Positions 1-12,288 of a stretch of DNA of 64,000 nt are shown here, in pieces. The stretch spans positions 248,001-312,000 of the forward strand of contig AP023052.1 in NCBI GenBank assembly GCA_019703815.1, read 5' to 3'. The notes beneath the pieces were generated by a model that worked only from the letters and a program-made list of their open reading frames with translations, was not told where the DNA came from and searched no databases. Numbering within the stretch: position 1 is the stretch's first letter; each line of letters begins with the position of its first letter. The translations under genes and the position numbers were made by a program. This DNA comes from Thaumasiovibrio occultus. GTDB lineage: Bacteria; Pseudomonadota; Gammaproteobacteria; Enterobacterales; Vibrionaceae.

Positions 1-296
1 TCCTGCAAGCGTTCATGCCAACTGAAGAAGCCAAGCATGCGGCGTCGTCAGTCAACTTCGCTAGTGATGTGGATGAGCTGGTGGATCAAACCGTTGAGCG
101 CACCATCGAAGAGATCAATGCCGACAAAGACGTGTCGAACAACGCTAAGAATCGTCAAATCGTGATGGCATTGTACGACAAAGGGATCTTCGATATTAAA
201 GATGCGATTAACCGTGTGGCTGATCGCCTCAACATTTCCAAGCACACTGTCTATCTTTATATTCGTCAGCGTAAAACCGAGGACGGGATCAAGTGA
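1..296 (+). CDS. yheO: YheO-family transcriptional regulator, C-terminal part
   Basis: The gene is cut by the left edge, so only the C-terminal hundred or so residues are present; the frame is open from the first bases. The end carries a helix-turn-helix segment (residues [20 protein letters not shown]) typical of the YheO family, whose missing N-terminal half is a PAS-like domain. In E. coli yheO lies directly upstream of tusD, as here, where its stop overlaps the tusD start by 4 bases. The targets of YheO are not well known. The assignment rests on the HTH segment and on synteny. Confidence 0.82.
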   Translation, partial: LQAFMPTEEAKHAASSVNFASDVDELVDQTVERTIEEINADKDVSNNAKNRQIVMALYDKGIFDIKDAINRVADRLNISKHTVYLYIRQRKTEDGIK

Positions 297-685
297 GTTT
301 GACTTATGCGCTGGTCGTTAATGGGCCAGCCTATGGCACGCAAGCGGCGAGAACCGCGTTGTGTTTTGCCCATCAACTGCTTTCTCAAGGACACTCGCTT
401 AAGCGAGTGTTCTTCTATCAAGACGGTGTACATAATGCCAATCGCCTCGTTGCGCCCGCCAATGATGAGTTTGATTTGCTCGCGGCATGGCAGCAATTGT
501 CCGATGCTCATGGTGTCGAACTGCATACCTGTGTTGCTGCTGCCTTGCGTCGTGGCGTGTTGAGCGCGGTTGAAGCGGCTCAAGAGGGTATTGATGGCGA
601 AAATCTCGCGGCCAGTTTTGAACAAACCGGGCTCGGCGGATTATCCGAAGCGCTATTAACCTTTGATTGCGTTGTACAGTTTTAG
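293..685 (+). CDS. tusD: Sulfurtransferase TusD
   Basis: TusD is the catalytic subunit of the cytoplasmic TusBCD complex, which takes persulfide sulfur from TusA and passes it to TusE and MnmA for 2-thiolation of the wobble uridine of Lys, Glu and Gln tRNAs. The 130-residue length fits the family, and the conserved cysteine sits in the motif [12 protein letters not shown] start at GTG 293, which overlaps the yheO stop; this gives the family N-terminus [15 protein letters not shown]. tusC and tusB follow closely on the same strand, so the three probably form one operon. Confidence 0.93.
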   Translation: MSLTYALVVNGPAYGTQAARTALCFAHQLLSQGHSLKRVFFYQDGVHNANRLVAPANDEFDLLAAWQQLSDAHGVELHTCVAAALRRGVLSAVEAAQEGIDGENLAASFEQTGLGGLSEALLTFDCVVQF

Positions 686-693
686 GAGTTCCG

Positions 694-1050
694 ATGAAAA
701 CAGTCGGCTTTGTGTTTCAAACGGCACCCCATGGCAGCACTGTAGGTCGTGAAGGGGTGGATGCGATTTTGGCCACCGCAGCGTATTGCGAACAGATCAA
801 AGTGTTCTTTGTCGCGGACGGGGTGACGCAACTGCTCAAAGGCCAACAAGCCGATGCCATTTTGAGCCGTAACTACAGCCAGAGTTTTAAACTGTTCGAG
901 TTGTATGACATCGAAGACGTCTACTGCTGTACCCAGTCGCTCGATGAGCGCGGCTTAAGCGCCGACATGCTGCTGGTTGAGCCTGATCTGGTGACGCCGG
1001 CAGCTATCCGAGAGCAGCTCGGACAGTGCGATCAGCTGTTAGTGTTTTAA
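694..1050 (+). CDS. tusC: Sulfurtransferase complex subunit TusC
   Basis: TusC is a structural subunit of the TusBCD heterohexamer for tRNA thiolation. The 118-residue product has the DsrF-like fold signature near its start (VGFVFQTAPHGS). The ATG at 694 is preferred over an in-frame ATG at 667 because the latter lies inside tusD, while 694 follows a TAGGAG ribosome site that overlaps the tusD stop. Eight bases separate it from tusD and 18 from tusB. Confidence 0.93.
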   Translation: MKTVGFVFQTAPHGSTVGREGVDAILATAAYCEQIKVFFVADGVTQLLKGQQADAILSRNYSQSFKLFELYDIEDVYCCTQSLDERGLSADMLLVEPDLVTPAAIREQLGQCDQLLVF

Positions 1051-1068
1051 TTCTGTGGTGTGTTAACT

Positions 1069-1362
1069 ATGCTACATATTCTTACCTCTTCACCCTTTTC
1101 GTCTCGTCATCTAGAAACCTGTCTACGCTATAGTAGTCATGAAGATGAAATCATCCTGCTTCAGGATGCTGTGCTAGCCGCGTTGAACCATAGCGAAAGT
1201 GCAGCAATGCTGGCTGCTTTTAAAGGCAAAGTGTACTGCCTAAAAGAAGATGCCGAGGCGAGAGGCGTGCTCGACAAACTCACGCAATCCGTGGAGATCG
1301 CGGACATGGCAAGGTTTGTCTGCCTAACATCCGAGCACTCACAACAGATTAATTGGCAGTAG
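1069..1362 (+). CDS. tusB: Sulfurtransferase complex subunit TusB
   Basis: TusB is the third subunit of TusBCD (DsrH family). The product is 97 residues from ATG 1069 (MLHILTSSPFSS), matching the E. coli protein that begins MLHTLHRSP. An in-frame GTG at 1060 would add three residues, but neither start has a strong ribosome site. The gene closes the tus operon; the str promoter lies in the 165 bases after it. The central DEIILLQDAV segment is typical of the family. Confidence 0.9.
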   Translation: MLHILTSSPFSSRHLETCLRYSSHEDEIILLQDAVLAALNHSESAAMLAAFKGKVYCLKEDAEARGVLDKLTQSVEIADMARFVCLTSEHSQQINWQ

Positions 1363-1435
1363 CCAAAATCCGTAGTGATTCATCAGGCTGCTGGGTTTTT
1401 GTGCAAAAAGATCCTTAAATGATCTTGTATAAATC

Positions 1436-1464
1436 TTGACACCTTTATGCTCGACGCCTAAAAT
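1436..1464 (+). promoter_or_regulatory. str operon promoter
   Basis: A perfect -35 hexamer TTGACA (1436-1441) lies 17 bases before TAAAAT (1459-1464), about 65 bases upstream of rpsL. Just downstream, CCCTC and GAGGG (1472-1488) can form a small hairpin in the leader. Confidence 0.8.
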
Positions 1465-1485
1465 TTCGCGTCCCTCCTTTTGTGA

Positions 1486-2466
<981 letters not shown>

Positions 2467-2476
2467 TACCTTTGCT

Positions 2477-2507
2477 GGCGCAGCAGCTTCGCTGCTGCGC
2501 CTTTTTT
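2477..2507 (+). terminator. Terminator-like hairpin inside the str operon
   Basis: GGCGCAGCAGC (2477-2487), loop TTC, then the exact complement (2491-2501) is followed by six T. This looks like an intrinsic terminator, yet it sits between rpsG and fusA, so it may only partly terminate. A second small stem (CTAAGGA/TCCTTAG, 2513-2528) follows just before the fusA ribosome site. Confidence 0.65.
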
Positions 2508-2543
2508 ACTATCTAAGGACTTCCTTAGTACGAGGATACAACT

Positions 2544-4640
2544 GTGGCTCGCAAAACTCCTATTGAGCGCTACCGTAACATTGGTATTTGTGCTCACGTT
2601 GACGCCGGTAAAACGACCACTACCGAGCGTATCCTGTTCTACACAGGCCTTTCTCACAAGATTGGTGAAGTTCACGACGGCGCTGCTACCATGGACTGGA
2701 TGGAGCAGGAGCAGGAGCGTGGTATCACCATTACCTCTGCGGCAACTACCACCTTTTGGCGTGGTATGGAAGCACAGTTCGAAGAACACCGTGTAAACAT
2801 CATCGACACCCCGGGACACGTAGACTTCACCATTGAAGTTGAACGTTCTCTGCGCGTATTGGATGGTGCGGTTGTTGTATTCTGTGGTTCTTCAGGCGTA
2901 GAGCCTCAGTCTGAGACAGTGTGGCGTCAAGCTGATAAGTACGAAGTTCCACGTATGGTATTCGTGAACAAGATGGACCGAGCTGGTGCAGACTTCCTAC
3001 GCGTAGTTGACCAGATCAAAAACCGTCTTGGCGCAAATCCAGTGCCAATCCAGTTAAACATTGGTGCTGAAGAAGAGTTCAAAGGCGTGATTGACCTGAT
3101 CAAAATGAAGGCAATCAACTGGAACGAAGCAGATCAGGGCATGAGCTTCGAATACGAAGAAATCCCTGAAGACCTTGTGGATCTGGCCGAAGAATGGCGC
3201 CAGCACATGGTGGAATCTGCCGCAGAAGCGACCGATGAGTTAATGGACAAGTACCTTGAAGAAGGTGAGTTGTCTGAAGAAGAAATTAAACTAGGTCTGC
3301 GTACCCGTACACTGAATAACGAAATTGTGCTAGCCACCTGTGGTTCAGCCTTCAAAAACAAAGGTGTGCAAGCAGTTCTAGACGCAGTCATTGAATATTT
3401 GCCTGCGCCAACGGACGTGAAAGCGATCCGTGGTGAAGATGAAGACGGTAACAGCATTGAGCGTCACGCTGACGACAATGAACCGTTCTCTGCGCTGGCA
3501 TTCAAAATTGCAACTGACCCATTCGTGGGAACTTTGACCTTCATGCGCGTGTACTCTGGGGTGGTTAACTCTGGTGACACGGTTTACAACTCTGTGAAGC
3601 AAAAGCGTGAGCGCTTTGGCCGAATCGTACAGATGCACTCAAACAAGCGTGAAGAAATCAAAGAGGTTCATGCTGGTGATATCGCAGCCGCTATCGGCCT
3701 GAAAGATGTGACCACTGGTGACACATTGTGTGACATGGACCACAAGGTAATTCTGGAGCGTATGGAATTCCCAGAGCCAGTAATCCAGATTGCCGTTGAG
3801 CCAAGATCAAAAGCAGACCAGGAAAAAATGGGCATTGCCCTAGGTAAACTGGCTGCAGAAGACCCTTCATTCCGTGTTGAAACTGATGACGAGTCGGGTC
3901 AGACTCTGATTTCAGGTATGGGTGAGCTTCACCTAGACATCATCGTTGACCGTATGCGTCGCGAATTCAGCGTGGAATGTAACGTCGGTAAACCTCAGGT
4001 TGCTTATCGTGAAACCATTCGTGGTAAGACTGAGGTAGAAGGTAAGTTTGTTCGTCAATCAGGTGGTCGTGGTCAATACGGTCACGTTTGGTTGAAGATC
4101 GAACCTTCTGAGCCGGGTGAAGGTTTCGTCTTTGTAGACGAAGTCGTTGGTGGTACAGTTCCGAAAGAATACATCGGTGCGGTCGCCAAGGGTATTGAAG
4201 AGCAGATGAACAATGGTGTTCTAGCGGGTTACCCGGTACTAGACGTCAAAGCGGTTCTGTTCGATGGCTCATACCACGATGTTGACTCGAGCGAGATGGC
4301 GTTTAAGATCGCTGGCTCGATGGCGTTCAGGAAGGGTGCTCTTGAAGCAAACCCAGTTATTCTTGAGCCGCTAATGAAAGTGGAAGTGACCACACCGGAA
4401 GATTGGATGGGTGATGTTGTGGGTGATTTGAACCGTCGCCGTGGCATGATTGAAGGTATGGATGAAGGCCACGCAGGCCTGAAAATCATGCGTGCTAAAG
4501 TGCCACTGTCTGAAATGTTCGGTTACGCAACAGATCTCCGCTCTGCAACGCAGGGTCGCGCGTCATACTCGATGGAATTCAGTGAATATTCTGAAGTACC
4601 GAAGAATGTCGCCGACGCTATCATTGCTGAGCGCAATTAA
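2544..4640 (+). CDS. fusA: Elongation factor G
   Basis: EF-G is the GTPase that drives ribosomal translocation and, with RRF, ribosome recycling. The 698-residue product has the G1 motif AHVDAGKT at residues 17-24, then DTPGHVDF and NKMD, followed by domains II to V. The GTG start at 2544 follows a GAGG site and gives the family N-terminus [16 protein letters not shown] terminator-like hairpin upstream and another stem downstream separate it from rpsG and tuf, so it may be tuned independently within the str operon. Confidence 0.98.
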   Translation: MARKTPIERYRNIGICAHVDAGKTTTTERILFYTGLSHKIGEVHDGAATMDWMEQEQERGITITSAATTTFWRGMEAQFEEHRVNIIDTPGHVDFTIEVERSLRVLDGAVVVFCGSSGVEPQSETVWRQADKYEVPRMVFVNKMDRAGADFLRVVDQIKNRLGANPVPIQLNIGAEEEFKGVIDLIKMKAINWNEADQGMSFEYEEIPEDLVDLAEEWRQHMVESAAEATDELMDKYLEEGELSEEEIKLGLRTRTLNNEIVLATCGSAFKNKGVQAVLDAVIEYLPAPTDVKAIRGEDEDGNSIERHADDNEPFSALAFKIATDPFVGTLTFMRVYSGVVNSGDTVYNSVKQKRERFGRIVQMHSNKREEIKEVHAGDIAAAIGLKDVTTGDTLCDMDHKVILERMEFPEPVIQIAVEPRSKADQEKMGIALGKLAAEDPSFRVETDDESGQTLISGMGELHLDIIVDRMRREFSVECNVGKPQVAYRETIRGKTEVEGKFVRQSGGRGQYGHVWLKIEPSEPGEGFVFVDEVVGGTVPKEYIGAVAKGIEEQMNNGVLAGYPVLDVKAVLFDGSYHDVDSSEMAFKIAGSMAFRKGALEANPVILEPLMKVEVTTPEDWMGDVVGDLNRRRGMIEGMDEGHAGLKIMRAKVPLSEMFGYATDLRSATQGRASYSMEFSEYSEVPKNVADAIIAERN

Positions 4641-4647
4641 ATGGTAT

Positions 4648-4677
4648 TTGGCGCTAATGTGAAGTTAGCGCTACATT
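4648..4677 (+). promoter_or_regulatory. fusA-tuf spacer hairpin and possible tuf promoter
   Basis: A perfect 7-bp stem GCGCTAA/TTAGCGC (4651-4657, 4665-4671) lies just after fusA. TTGGCG (4648) and TACATT (4672) are spaced 18 bases and could be a weak promoter for tuf. The two readings overlap; neither is certain. Confidence 0.35.
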
Positions 4678-4740
4678 ATTAAGACTTCTGAACACCCTCA
4701 CGACGGTGAAGGTGACAATTAACTAGGAAGGAACACGATC

Positions 4741-5925
4741 GTGTCTAAAGAAAAATTTGAACGTACGAAACCGCACGTTAACGTTGGTACTATCGGCCAC
4801 GTTGACCACGGTAAAACAACTCTAACTGCTGCTATCTGTACTACGCTTGCTAAGCACTACGGTGGTGTTGCTAAAGACTTCGCATCTATCGATAACGCTC
4901 CAGAAGAGCGCGAGCGTGGTATCACAATCAACACTTCTCACGTTGAGTACGATACTCCAACTCGTCACTACGCACACGTAGACTGCCCAGGACACGCCGA
5001 TTACGTTAAAAACATGATCACCGGTGCTGCGCAAATGGACGGTGGTATCCTAGTAGTTGCTGCGACTGATGGCCCAATGCCTCAAACTCGTGAGCACATC
5101 CTACTTGGCCGTCAGGTTGGTATCCCTTACATCATCGTGTTCATGAACAAGTGTGACATGGTTGATGACGAAGAGCTTCTAGAGCTAGTTGAGATGGAAG
5201 TTCGTGAACTTCTTTCTGAGTACGACTTCCCAGGCGACGATTGCCCAGTAATCATGGGTTCTGCTCTAGGTGCACTTAACGGTGAAGAGCAGTGGGAAGC
5301 GAAAGTAATCGAGCTTGCAGAAGCACTAGATTCTTACATCCCAGAGCCAGAGCGTGCAATCGACAAGCCGTTCATCCTACCAATCGAAGACGTATTCTCA
5401 ATCCAAGGCCGTGGTACTGTTGTAACTGGTCGTGTTGAGCAAGGTATCGTAACTGTAGGTGACGAAGTTGCTATCATCGGTATCAAAGACACCATCACTA
5501 CTACTTGTACTGGTGTTGAGATGTTCCGTAAGCTTCTAGACGAAGGCCGCGCGGGTGAGAACGTTGGTGTTCTTCTACGTGGTACTAAGCGTGACGAAGT
5601 TGAGCGTGGTCAAGTTCTTGCTAAGCCAGGTTCTATCACTCCTCACACTAAGTTCGAGTCAGAAGTATACGTACTTTCTAAAGACGAAGGCGGCCGTCAT
5701 ACTCCGTTCTTCAAAGGCTACCGTCCACAGTTCTACTTCCGTACAACTGACGTAACCGGTACTATCGAACTGCCAGAAGGCGTTGAGATGGTTATGCCTG
5801 GCGACAACATCAAGATGGTTGTTGAGCTAATCGCTCCAATCGCAATGGACGAAGGTCTACGTTTCGCAATCCGCGAAGGTGGCCGTACCGTTGGTGCTGG
5901 TGTTGTAGCTAAGATCGTTGCTTAA
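4741..5925 (+). CDS. tuf: Elongation factor Tu
   Basis: EF-Tu delivers aminoacyl-tRNA to the ribosomal A site with GTP. The 394-residue product has GHVDHGKT at residues 19-26, then DCPGHADY and NKCD, with beta-barrel domains 2 and 3 after the G domain. The start codon is GTG, after an AGGAAGGA ribosome site. Codon use is very strongly biased, as expected for one of the most abundant proteins. It is the last gene of the str operon; whether a second tuf copy exists cannot be told from this window. Confidence 0.98.
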   Translation: MSKEKFERTKPHVNVGTIGHVDHGKTTLTAAICTTLAKHYGGVAKDFASIDNAPEERERGITINTSHVEYDTPTRHYAHVDCPGHADYVKNMITGAAQMDGGILVVAATDGPMPQTREHILLGRQVGIPYIIVFMNKCDMVDDEELLELVEMEVRELLSEYDFPGDDCPVIMGSALGALNGEEQWEAKVIELAEALDSYIPEPERAIDKPFILPIEDVFSIQGRGTVVTGRVEQGIVTVGDEVAIIGIKDTITTTCTGVEMFRKLLDEGRAGENVGVLLRGTKRDEVERGQVLAKPGSITPHTKFESEVYVLSKDEGGRHTPFFKGYRPQFYFRTTDVTGTIELPEGVEMVMPGDNIKMVVELIAPIAMDEGLRFAIREGGRTVGAGVVAKIVA

Positions 5926-5946
5926 TTTTAAGCAGATCTAAGTCTA

Positions 5947-5974
5947 CAAAAGGGAGCTTCGGCTCCCTTTTTTT
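5947..5974 (+). terminator. str operon terminator
   Basis: AGGGAGC (5951-5957), loop TTCG, GCTCCCT (5962-5968), then a run of T. An A run before and a T run after extend the stem. It closes the str operon after tuf. Confidence 0.9.
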
Positions 5975-6059
5975 ATGCCTCTCATTTACTGCTTGTCTAA
6001 TGTCATTTCGTTTTCTTTGTATTCCTAATTAGTATATTTATTCTCTCTATTGATGGAAA

Positions 6060-6074
6060 TGGCAATAGTTATCG
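6060..6074 (+). promoter_or_regulatory. Possible Fur box upstream of bfd
   Basis: The reverse strand reads CGATAACTATTGCCA, matching the 7-1-7 Fur palindrome (TGATAAT-N-ATTATCA) at 10 of 14 positions. It lies about 40 bases before bfd, which is Fur-repressed in E. coli. The match is partial. Confidence 0.4.
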
Positions 6075-6112
6075 TTTATATTAACGAATAAGAAAAGAGC
6101 AAGGTAAGTAAG

Positions 6113-6304
6113 ATGTATATTTGTGTTTGCCACGGTATTTCCGATAAAACCATTACAAAATTGGCGATCCACCATGGGGCTTATGAGATAAGGAAGATCC
6201 GTCAACTGACCCCATTGGGTTCACAATGTGGTAAATGTGTTCGACCAACCAAAGAGTTACTGCAAAAACTCGCCGCTGATCATTTGCTTCCCCAAGCTTG
6301 CTAA
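6113..6304 (+). CDS. bfd: Bacterioferritin-associated ferredoxin Bfd
   Basis: Bfd is a small [2Fe-2S] protein that donates electrons to bacterioferritin haem so that stored ferric iron is released as ferrous iron. The 63-residue product has the four cluster cysteines at C4, C6, C39 and C42 (CVC and CGKC), the spacing of the Fer2_BFD family. bfr lies 93 bases downstream, so release and storage proteins are paired. A Fur-like site lies upstream, consistent with induction under iron limitation. The ATG follows an AAGGTAAG site. Confidence 0.95.
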   Translation: MYICVCHGISDKTITKLAIHHGAYEIRKIRQLTPLGSQCGKCVRPTKELLQKLAADHLLPQAC

Positions 6305-6397
6305 GCTCTTTTCTCTCTTTTTTGACTGCCATGGTAATTGGTGGCGTACTCCTGCGTGTGTTCTAAAGTTACAAAAAGCACAATAGGAGTATGAGCA

Positions 6398-6877
6398 ATG
6401 AAAGCCGATCCCAAAATCATTCAACACTTGAATACGATCTTAGGTAATGAGCTTATCGCCATTAACCAGTACTTTTTGCATGCACGAATGTATAAAGACT
6501 GGGGGTTGAAAGTGATTGCAGACAAGGAGTATCACGAGTCTATCGATGAGATGAATCATGCAGATCATCTCATTGAACGTATTTTGTTTCTCGAAGGTGT
6601 GCCAAATTTGCAAGATCTTGGCCGGTTGCGGATCGGTGAAGATACCCAAGAGATGCTCGAATGTGACTTAACACTCGAGATGGAAGCGATCCCCGATCTA
6701 CGTAATGCCATTGAGTACGCCGAATCGGTACGCGACTATGTGTCGCGGGATCTGTTTCAAACCATTCTCGAAGATGAAGAAGAGCATGTCGATTGGCTGG
6801 AGACCCAACTTGATTTGATCGCTAAAGTCGGCATTCAAAATTATAATCAAGCACAGATCATTGAGCCCGAAGAGTAG
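6398..6877 (+). CDS. bfr: Bacterioferritin
   Basis: Bacterioferritin forms a 24-subunit haem-containing shell that oxidises Fe(II) at a di-iron centre and stores it as ferric mineral. The 159-residue product has the four-helix ferritin pattern: [12 protein letters not shown] with the first glutamate ligand, [11 protein letters not shown] with the haem-ligating methionine (about M52) and the E/H metal ligands, and [11 protein letters not shown] in the last helix. An out-of-frame ATG at 6391 is ignored; 6398 has TAGGAG at a good distance. Confidence 0.97.
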   Translation: MKADPKIIQHLNTILGNELIAINQYFLHARMYKDWGLKVIADKEYHESIDEMNHADHLIERILFLEGVPNLQDLGRLRIGEDTQEMLECDLTLEMEAIPDLRNAIEYAESVRDYVSRDLFQTILEDEEEHVDWLETQLDLIAKVGIQNYNQAQIIEPEE

Positions 6878-6906
6878 GTGACTCGGTGGCGTCAAACCAT
6901 GTGAAA

Positions 6907-6933
6907 AAAGCCGTGTCTACGCGATGCGGCTTT
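6907..6933 (+). terminator. Possible bfr terminator
   Basis: AAAGCCG (6907-6913) pairs with CGGCTTT (6927-6933) across a 13-base loop. The T tract is short, so termination may be weak. Confidence 0.45.
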
Positions 6934-6981
6934 GTGTTATGTGTGATAGCGATATTTTTCTGATTCTTTTTTGAACGCTAC

Positions 6982-7009
6982 TTGCAAAGCATTTTGTGAT
7001 CTGTATAAT
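6982..7009 (+). promoter_or_regulatory. rpsJ: S10 operon promoter
   Basis: TTGCAA (6982-6987) and a perfect TATAAT (7004-7009) are 16 bases apart, with a GC-rich discriminator GCGCTCC after the -10, typical of stringently controlled ribosomal promoters. Confidence 0.8.
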
Positions 7010-7015
7010 GCGCTC

Positions 7016-7566
<551 letters not shown>

Positions 7567-7582
7567 TAGGGGAGTTGAAGAA

Positions 7583-8212
7583 ATGATTGGTCTAATCGGT
7601 CGTAAAGTGGGCATGACCCGCATCTTTACCGAAGATGGCGTTTCAATCCCAGTAACTGTTGTTGAAGTTGAAGCGAACCGTGTTGCACAGGTTAAATCTG
7701 TTGACACTGACGGCTACAACGCAATCCAGGTTACTGCTGGTGCGAAAAAAGCTAACCGCGTTACTAAGCCAGAAGCTGGTCACTTTGCGAAAGCAGGTGT
7801 AGAAGCTGGTCGCGGTCTTTGGGAATTCCGTCTGGAAAACAATGAAGAGTTTGCTGTTGGCGCTGAGCTAACTGTTGAACTGTTCAACGAAGTTAAAAAA
7901 GTAGACGTTACTGGTACATCTAAAGGTAAGGGCTTCCAAGGCGCTGTTAAGCGTTGGAACTTCCGTACTCAAGATATGACCCACGGTAACTCATTGTCTC
8001 ACCGCGCCCCTGGTTCTATTGGCCAATGTCAAACTCCAGGTCGCGTTTTTAAAGGCAAGAAAATGGCTGGTCACATGGGTGCTGAGCGTGTAACGACTCA
8101 AAACCTAGAAATCGTACGTGTTGATGCTGAACGTAATCTGCTTCTTATTAAAGGTGCAGTACCAGGCGCAACCGGTAGCGATGTGATCGTTAAACCAGCT
8201 GTTAAAGCGTAA
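7583..8212 (+). CDS. rplC: 50S ribosomal protein L3
   Basis: L3 is an early-assembly 50S protein whose long loop reaches the peptidyl-transferase centre. I start at ATG 7583 ([19 protein letters not shown]), giving 209 residues as in E. coli; the frame is open further upstream but those codons overlap rpsJ. The loop [17 protein letters not shown] contains the glutamine that PrmB methylates in E. coli. rpsJ ends 16 bases before and rplD begins 16 bases after. Confidence 0.98.
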   Translation: MIGLIGRKVGMTRIFTEDGVSIPVTVVEVEANRVAQVKSVDTDGYNAIQVTAGAKKANRVTKPEAGHFAKAGVEAGRGLWEFRLENNEEFAVGAELTVELFNEVKKVDVTGTSKGKGFQGAVKRWNFRTQDMTHGNSLSHRAPGSIGQCQTPGRVFKGKKMAGHMGAERVTTQNLEIVRVDAERNLLLIKGAVPGATGSDVIVKPAVKA

Positions 8213-8228
8213 CGTCGAGGAGTTAGTA

Positions 8229-8831
8229 ATGGAATTGGTAGTGAAAGGTGCTGATGCACTGACTGTTTCCGAATCTACCTTCGGGCGTGAGTTCAACGAA
8301 GCTCTGGTTCACCAAGTAGTTGTTGCATACGCAGCTGGTGCCCGTCAAGGTACTCGTGCACAGAAAACGCGTTCAGACGTTTCTGGCGGTGGCGCTAAGC
8401 CATGGCGTCAGAAGGGTACTGGCCGTGCCCGTGCAGGTACAATCCGTAGCCCATTGTGGCGTACCGGTGGTGTAACTTTCGCAGCTCGTCCTCAGGACCA
8501 CAGCCAGAAAGTTAACAAGAAAATGTACCGTGGTGCTATGAAGAGCATTCTTTCTGAGCTAGTTCGCCAAGATCGTCTGATCGTGGTTGACGAGTTCTCA
8601 GTAGAAGCTCCAAAAACTAAAGCACTAGTTGCTAAGCTGAAAGAGCTTGAGCTGACTGATGCGCTGATCGTAACTGGCGAAGTAGATGAGAATCTATTCC
8701 TTGCTTCACGCAACATCTACAAAATCGATGTACGTGACGCAGCGGGTATCGACCCAGTTAGCCTAATCGCTTTTGACAAAGTTGTTATGACTGCAGCTGC
8801 AGTTAAGCAAGTTGAGGAGATGCTAGCATGA
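8229..8831 (+). CDS. rplD: 50S ribosomal protein L4
   Basis: L4 lines the narrow part of the peptide exit tunnel and in E. coli also represses the S10 operon through its leader. The product is 200 residues. The basic tunnel extension is visible ([21 protein letters not shown]). rplW overlaps its stop by 4 bases (ATGA), suggesting translational coupling. The leader upstream of rpsJ is the probable target of feedback by this protein. Confidence 0.98.
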   Translation: MELVVKGADALTVSESTFGREFNEALVHQVVVAYAAGARQGTRAQKTRSDVSGGGAKPWRQKGTGRARAGTIRSPLWRTGGVTFAARPQDHSQKVNKKMYRGAMKSILSELVRQDRLIVVDEFSVEAPKTKALVAKLKELELTDALIVTGEVDENLFLASRNIYKIDVRDAAGIDPVSLIAFDKVVMTAAAVKQVEEMLA

Positions 8832-9130
8832 TCACTGAAGAGCGTATCCTAAAAGTTCTGCGTGCTCCGCACATCTCTGAGAAAGCAAACATGGTTGCTG
8901 AAAACGGTAATTCTATCGTATTCAAAGTAGCTATGGACGCGACTAAGCGTGAGATCAAGGCTGCAGTTGAGAAACTGTTCGAAGTTGAAGTTAAGTCTGT
9001 AAACACTCTTATCACTAAGGGTAAGACCAAACGTCGTGGTATGCGTATGGGCCGTCGTTCTGACGTGAAAAAAGCCTACGTTATCCTGAAAGAAGGTCAA
9101 GACATCGACTTCGCTGGCAGCGCAGAGTAA
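8828..9130 (+). CDS. rplW: 50S ribosomal protein L23
   Basis: L23 sits at the tunnel exit and is the docking site for trigger factor and SRP. The 100-residue product shows the family start ([15 protein letters not shown]) and the basic loop [20 protein letters not shown]. The conserved docking glutamate of the family should fall in the N-terminal third. It overlaps rplD by 4 bases and is followed by rplB after 17 bases. Confidence 0.97.
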   Translation: MITEERILKVLRAPHISEKANMVAENGNSIVFKVAMDATKREIKAAVEKLFEVEVKSVNTLITKGKTKRRGMRMGRRSDVKKAYVILKEGQDIDFAGSAE

Positions 9131-9147
9131 GACTAGGAGACTGAAGA

Positions 9148-9972
9148 ATGGCTATTGTTAAATGTAAGCCGACTTCCCCAGGTCGTCGCCACGTAGTTAA
9201 AGTGGTTAACTCTGACCTGCACAAGGGTAAGCCTTACGCACCACTGCTTGAGAAAAAGCAGAAAACTGGTGGTCGTAATAATAACGGTCGTATTACTGTT
9301 CGTCACATTGGTGGCGGTCACAAGCAACACTACCGTATGATCGACTTCAAACGTAACAAAGATGGCATCCCAGCCGTTGTTGAACGTCTTGAATACGATC
9401 CAAACCGTAGCGCACACATCGCACTGGTACTTTACCGTGACGGTGAACGTCGTTACATCATTGCACCTAAAGGCCTAAAAGCTGGTGACGCAATCCAATC
9501 TGGCGTAGACGCTGCGATCAAAGTAGGTAACACCCTACCAATGCGCAACATCCCAGTAGGTTCAACTGTACACAACGTTGAATTGAAGCCAGGTAAAGGT
9601 GCTCAGCTAGCTCGTTCTGCTGGTGCTTACGCTCAGATCGTTGCGCGTGATGGTTCTTACGTAACTATCCGTCTACGTTCTGGTGAAATGCGTAAAGTTC
9701 TTTCTGAGGGTCGTGCGACTCTTGGTGAAGTAGGTAACTCAGAGCACATGCTACGTGAACTGGGTAAAGCTGGTGCTTCTCGCTGGCGCGGCGTACGTCC
9801 AACCGTACGTGGTGTAGTAATGAACCCAGTGGATCACCCACACGGTGGTGGTGAAGGTCGTACATCTGGCGGTCGTCACCCAGTAACACCTTGGGGTATT
9901 CCTACTAAAGGTTACAAGACCCGTAAGAACAAGCGTACCGACAAGTACATTGTACGTCGTCGTAACAAGTAA
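9148..9972 (+). CDS. rplB: 50S ribosomal protein L2
   Basis: L2 is a large, highly conserved 50S protein needed for subunit joining and peptidyl-transferase activity. The product is 274 residues. The C-terminal motif [13 protein letters not shown] holds the conserved histidine near the active site. The ATG is preceded by AGGAG. The basic tail ([16 protein letters not shown]) and early motif [17 protein letters not shown] agree with the family. Confidence 0.98.
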   Translation: MAIVKCKPTSPGRRHVVKVVNSDLHKGKPYAPLLEKKQKTGGRNNNGRITVRHIGGGHKQHYRMIDFKRNKDGIPAVVERLEYDPNRSAHIALVLYRDGERRYIIAPKGLKAGDAIQSGVDAAIKVGNTLPMRNIPVGSTVHNVELKPGKGAQLARSAGAYAQIVARDGSYVTIRLRSGEMRKVLSEGRATLGEVGNSEHMLRELGKAGASRWRGVRPTVRGVVMNPVDHPHGGGEGRTSGGRHPVTPWGIPTKGYKTRKNKRTDKYIVRRRNK

Positions 9973-9989
9973 TAACTATTCGAGGATAA

Positions 9990-10271
<282 letters not shown>

Positions 10272-10285
10272 GAGGAGTATAGGTA

Positions 10286-10618
10286 ATGGAAGCTATTGCT
10301 AAACATCGCTTTGCTCGCATCTCACCGCAGAAAGCTCGTTTGGTTGCGGATCAAGTGCGCGGCAAAACTGTTGCACAAGCCCTAGAAATTTTGACTTTCA
10401 GCAACAAAAAAGCTGCTGATCTAGTTAAAAAAGTTCTGGAATCTGCTATCGCTAACGCTGAACACAACAAAGGCGCTGATATCGATGATCTTAGCGTTGC
10501 AAAAATCTTTGTTGATGAAGGTCCAACCATGAAGCGCATCATGCCTCGTGCGAAAGGCCGTGCCGATCGTATCTTGAAGCGTTCAAGCCACATCACTGTT
10601 GTTGTAGCTGACCGCTAA
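10286..10618 (+). CDS. rplV: 50S ribosomal protein L22
   Basis: L22 forms part of the exit-tunnel constriction with L4; changes in its beta-hairpin give macrolide resistance in E. coli. The product is 110 residues, with the family start [20 protein letters not shown] and the tunnel hairpin around [18 protein letters not shown], with no deletion visible in that hairpin. GAGGAG lies before the ATG. Confidence 0.98.
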   Translation: MEAIAKHRFARISPQKARLVADQVRGKTVAQALEILTFSNKKAADLVKKVLESAIANAEHNKGADIDDLSVAKIFVDEGPTMKRIMPRAKGRADRILKRSSHITVVVADR

Positions 10619-10637
10619 GAGACTAGGAGAGAAAGCA

Positions 10638-11333
10638 ATGGGTCAAAAAGTACATCCTAATGGTATTCGTCTTGGCATCGTTAAGCCATGGAACACCACT
10701 TGGTATGCTAATAGCCAAGAGTTCGCTGACAACCTAGACGGCGACTTCAAGGTACGCCAGTTCCTAGTTAAGGAACTGTCAAAAGCTTCTGTTTCACGCA
10801 TCGTTATCGAGCGTCCTGCGAAAAGCATCCGTGTGACCATTCACACTGCGCGTCCAGGCGTTGTAATCGGTAAGAAAGGTGAAGATGTTGAGAAACTACG
10901 CGCTCGCGTAGCGAAAATTGCAGGTGTTCCTGCTCAAATTAACATCGCAGAAGTTCGCAAGCCTGAGCTAGACGCTCAACTAGTTGGTGACAGCATCGCG
11001 TCTCAACTAGAACGTCGTGTTATGTTCCGTCGTGCTATGAAGCGCGCGGTACAGAACGCAATGCGTCTAGGTGCGAAGGGTATTAAAATCGAAGTTAGCG
11101 GCCGTCTAGGCGGTGCAGAGATCGCACGTACCGAATGGTACCGTGAAGGTAACGTGCCTTTGCACACTCTGCGTGCTGACATCGACTATGCAACTTCTTC
11201 TGCTCACACTCAATACGGTGTAATCGGTATTAAAGTTTGGATCTTCAAAGGTGAAGTTCTAGGCGGTATGCCAGTAGCTAACGCTGAGCCTAAGGCTGAC
11301 AAGCCTAAGAAGCAGCGTAAAAGCCGTAAGTAA
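10638..11333 (+). CDS. rpsC: 30S ribosomal protein S3
   Basis: S3 lines the mRNA entry channel with S4 and S5 and contributes to helicase activity. The 231-residue product starts [23 protein letters not shown] domain [15 protein letters not shown] lies near residues 75-90, and the C-terminal domain [13 protein letters not shown] follows. The lysine/arginine-rich tail is typical. An AGGAGAG site precedes the start. Confidence 0.98.
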   Translation: MGQKVHPNGIRLGIVKPWNTTWYANSQEFADNLDGDFKVRQFLVKELSKASVSRIVIERPAKSIRVTIHTARPGVVIGKKGEDVEKLRARVAKIAGVPAQINIAEVRKPELDAQLVGDSIASQLERRVMFRRAMKRAVQNAMRLGAKGIKIEVSGRLGGAEIARTEWYREGNVPLHTLRADIDYATSSAHTQYGVIGIKVWIFKGEVLGGMPVANAEPKADKPKKQRKSRK

Positions 11334-11344
11334 GGAGTTTTAAG

Positions 11345-11754
11345 ATGCTGCAACCAAAACGCACTAAATTCCGCAAGGCCTTTAAAGGCCGTAACCGCGG
11401 TCTAGCGAAAGGTACTGACGTAAGTTTCGGTACGTTCGGTCTTAAAGCAACTGGCCGTGGTCGTATGACTGCACGTCAGATTGAGGCTGCTCGTCGTGCT
11501 ATGACTCGTCATATCAAACGTCAAGGTCAAATCTGGATTCGCGTATTCCCAGACAAACCGATCACGAGCAAACCATTGGAAGTTCGTCAAGGTAAAGGTA
11601 AGGGTAACGTTGAGTACTGGGTTGCTCAAATCCAACCAGGTAAAGTTCTTTACGAAATGGATGGTGTTTCTGAAGCGTTGGCACGTGAAGCCTTTGATCT
11701 GGCTGCACGTAAGCTACCTTTCAAGACAACATTTGTAATTAAGGCGGTGATGTG

Positions 11755-11755
<1 letters not shown>
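11345..11755 (+). CDS. rplP: 50S ribosomal protein L16
   Basis: L16 stabilises A-site tRNA and is a late-assembly 50S protein. The 136-residue product starts [19 protein letters not shown]. The arginine modified by the hydroxylase YcfD in E. coli lies in the segment around [18 protein letters not shown]. rpmC starts on the last base of its stop codon, indicating tight coupling. Confidence 0.98.
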
Positions 11756-12200
<445 letters not shown>

Positions 12201-12232
12201 TTTCTGCTCTTTTTCTAACTAGTTAGACAAGG

Positions 12233-12266
12233 CGGCCCCATTTTTTCTGGGGCCGTCTATTTTTTG
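12233..12266 (+). terminator. S10 operon terminator
   Basis: CGGCCCCA (12233-12240) pairs perfectly with TGGGGCCG (12248-12255), with a T-rich tail. It separates the S10 and spc operons. Confidence 0.85.
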
Positions 12267-12288
12267 TCTATTCAACTGCCTATTGGGG

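Noticed and set aside
6391-6397. ATG just before bfr
   Set aside because: It is out of frame with the ferritin sequence.
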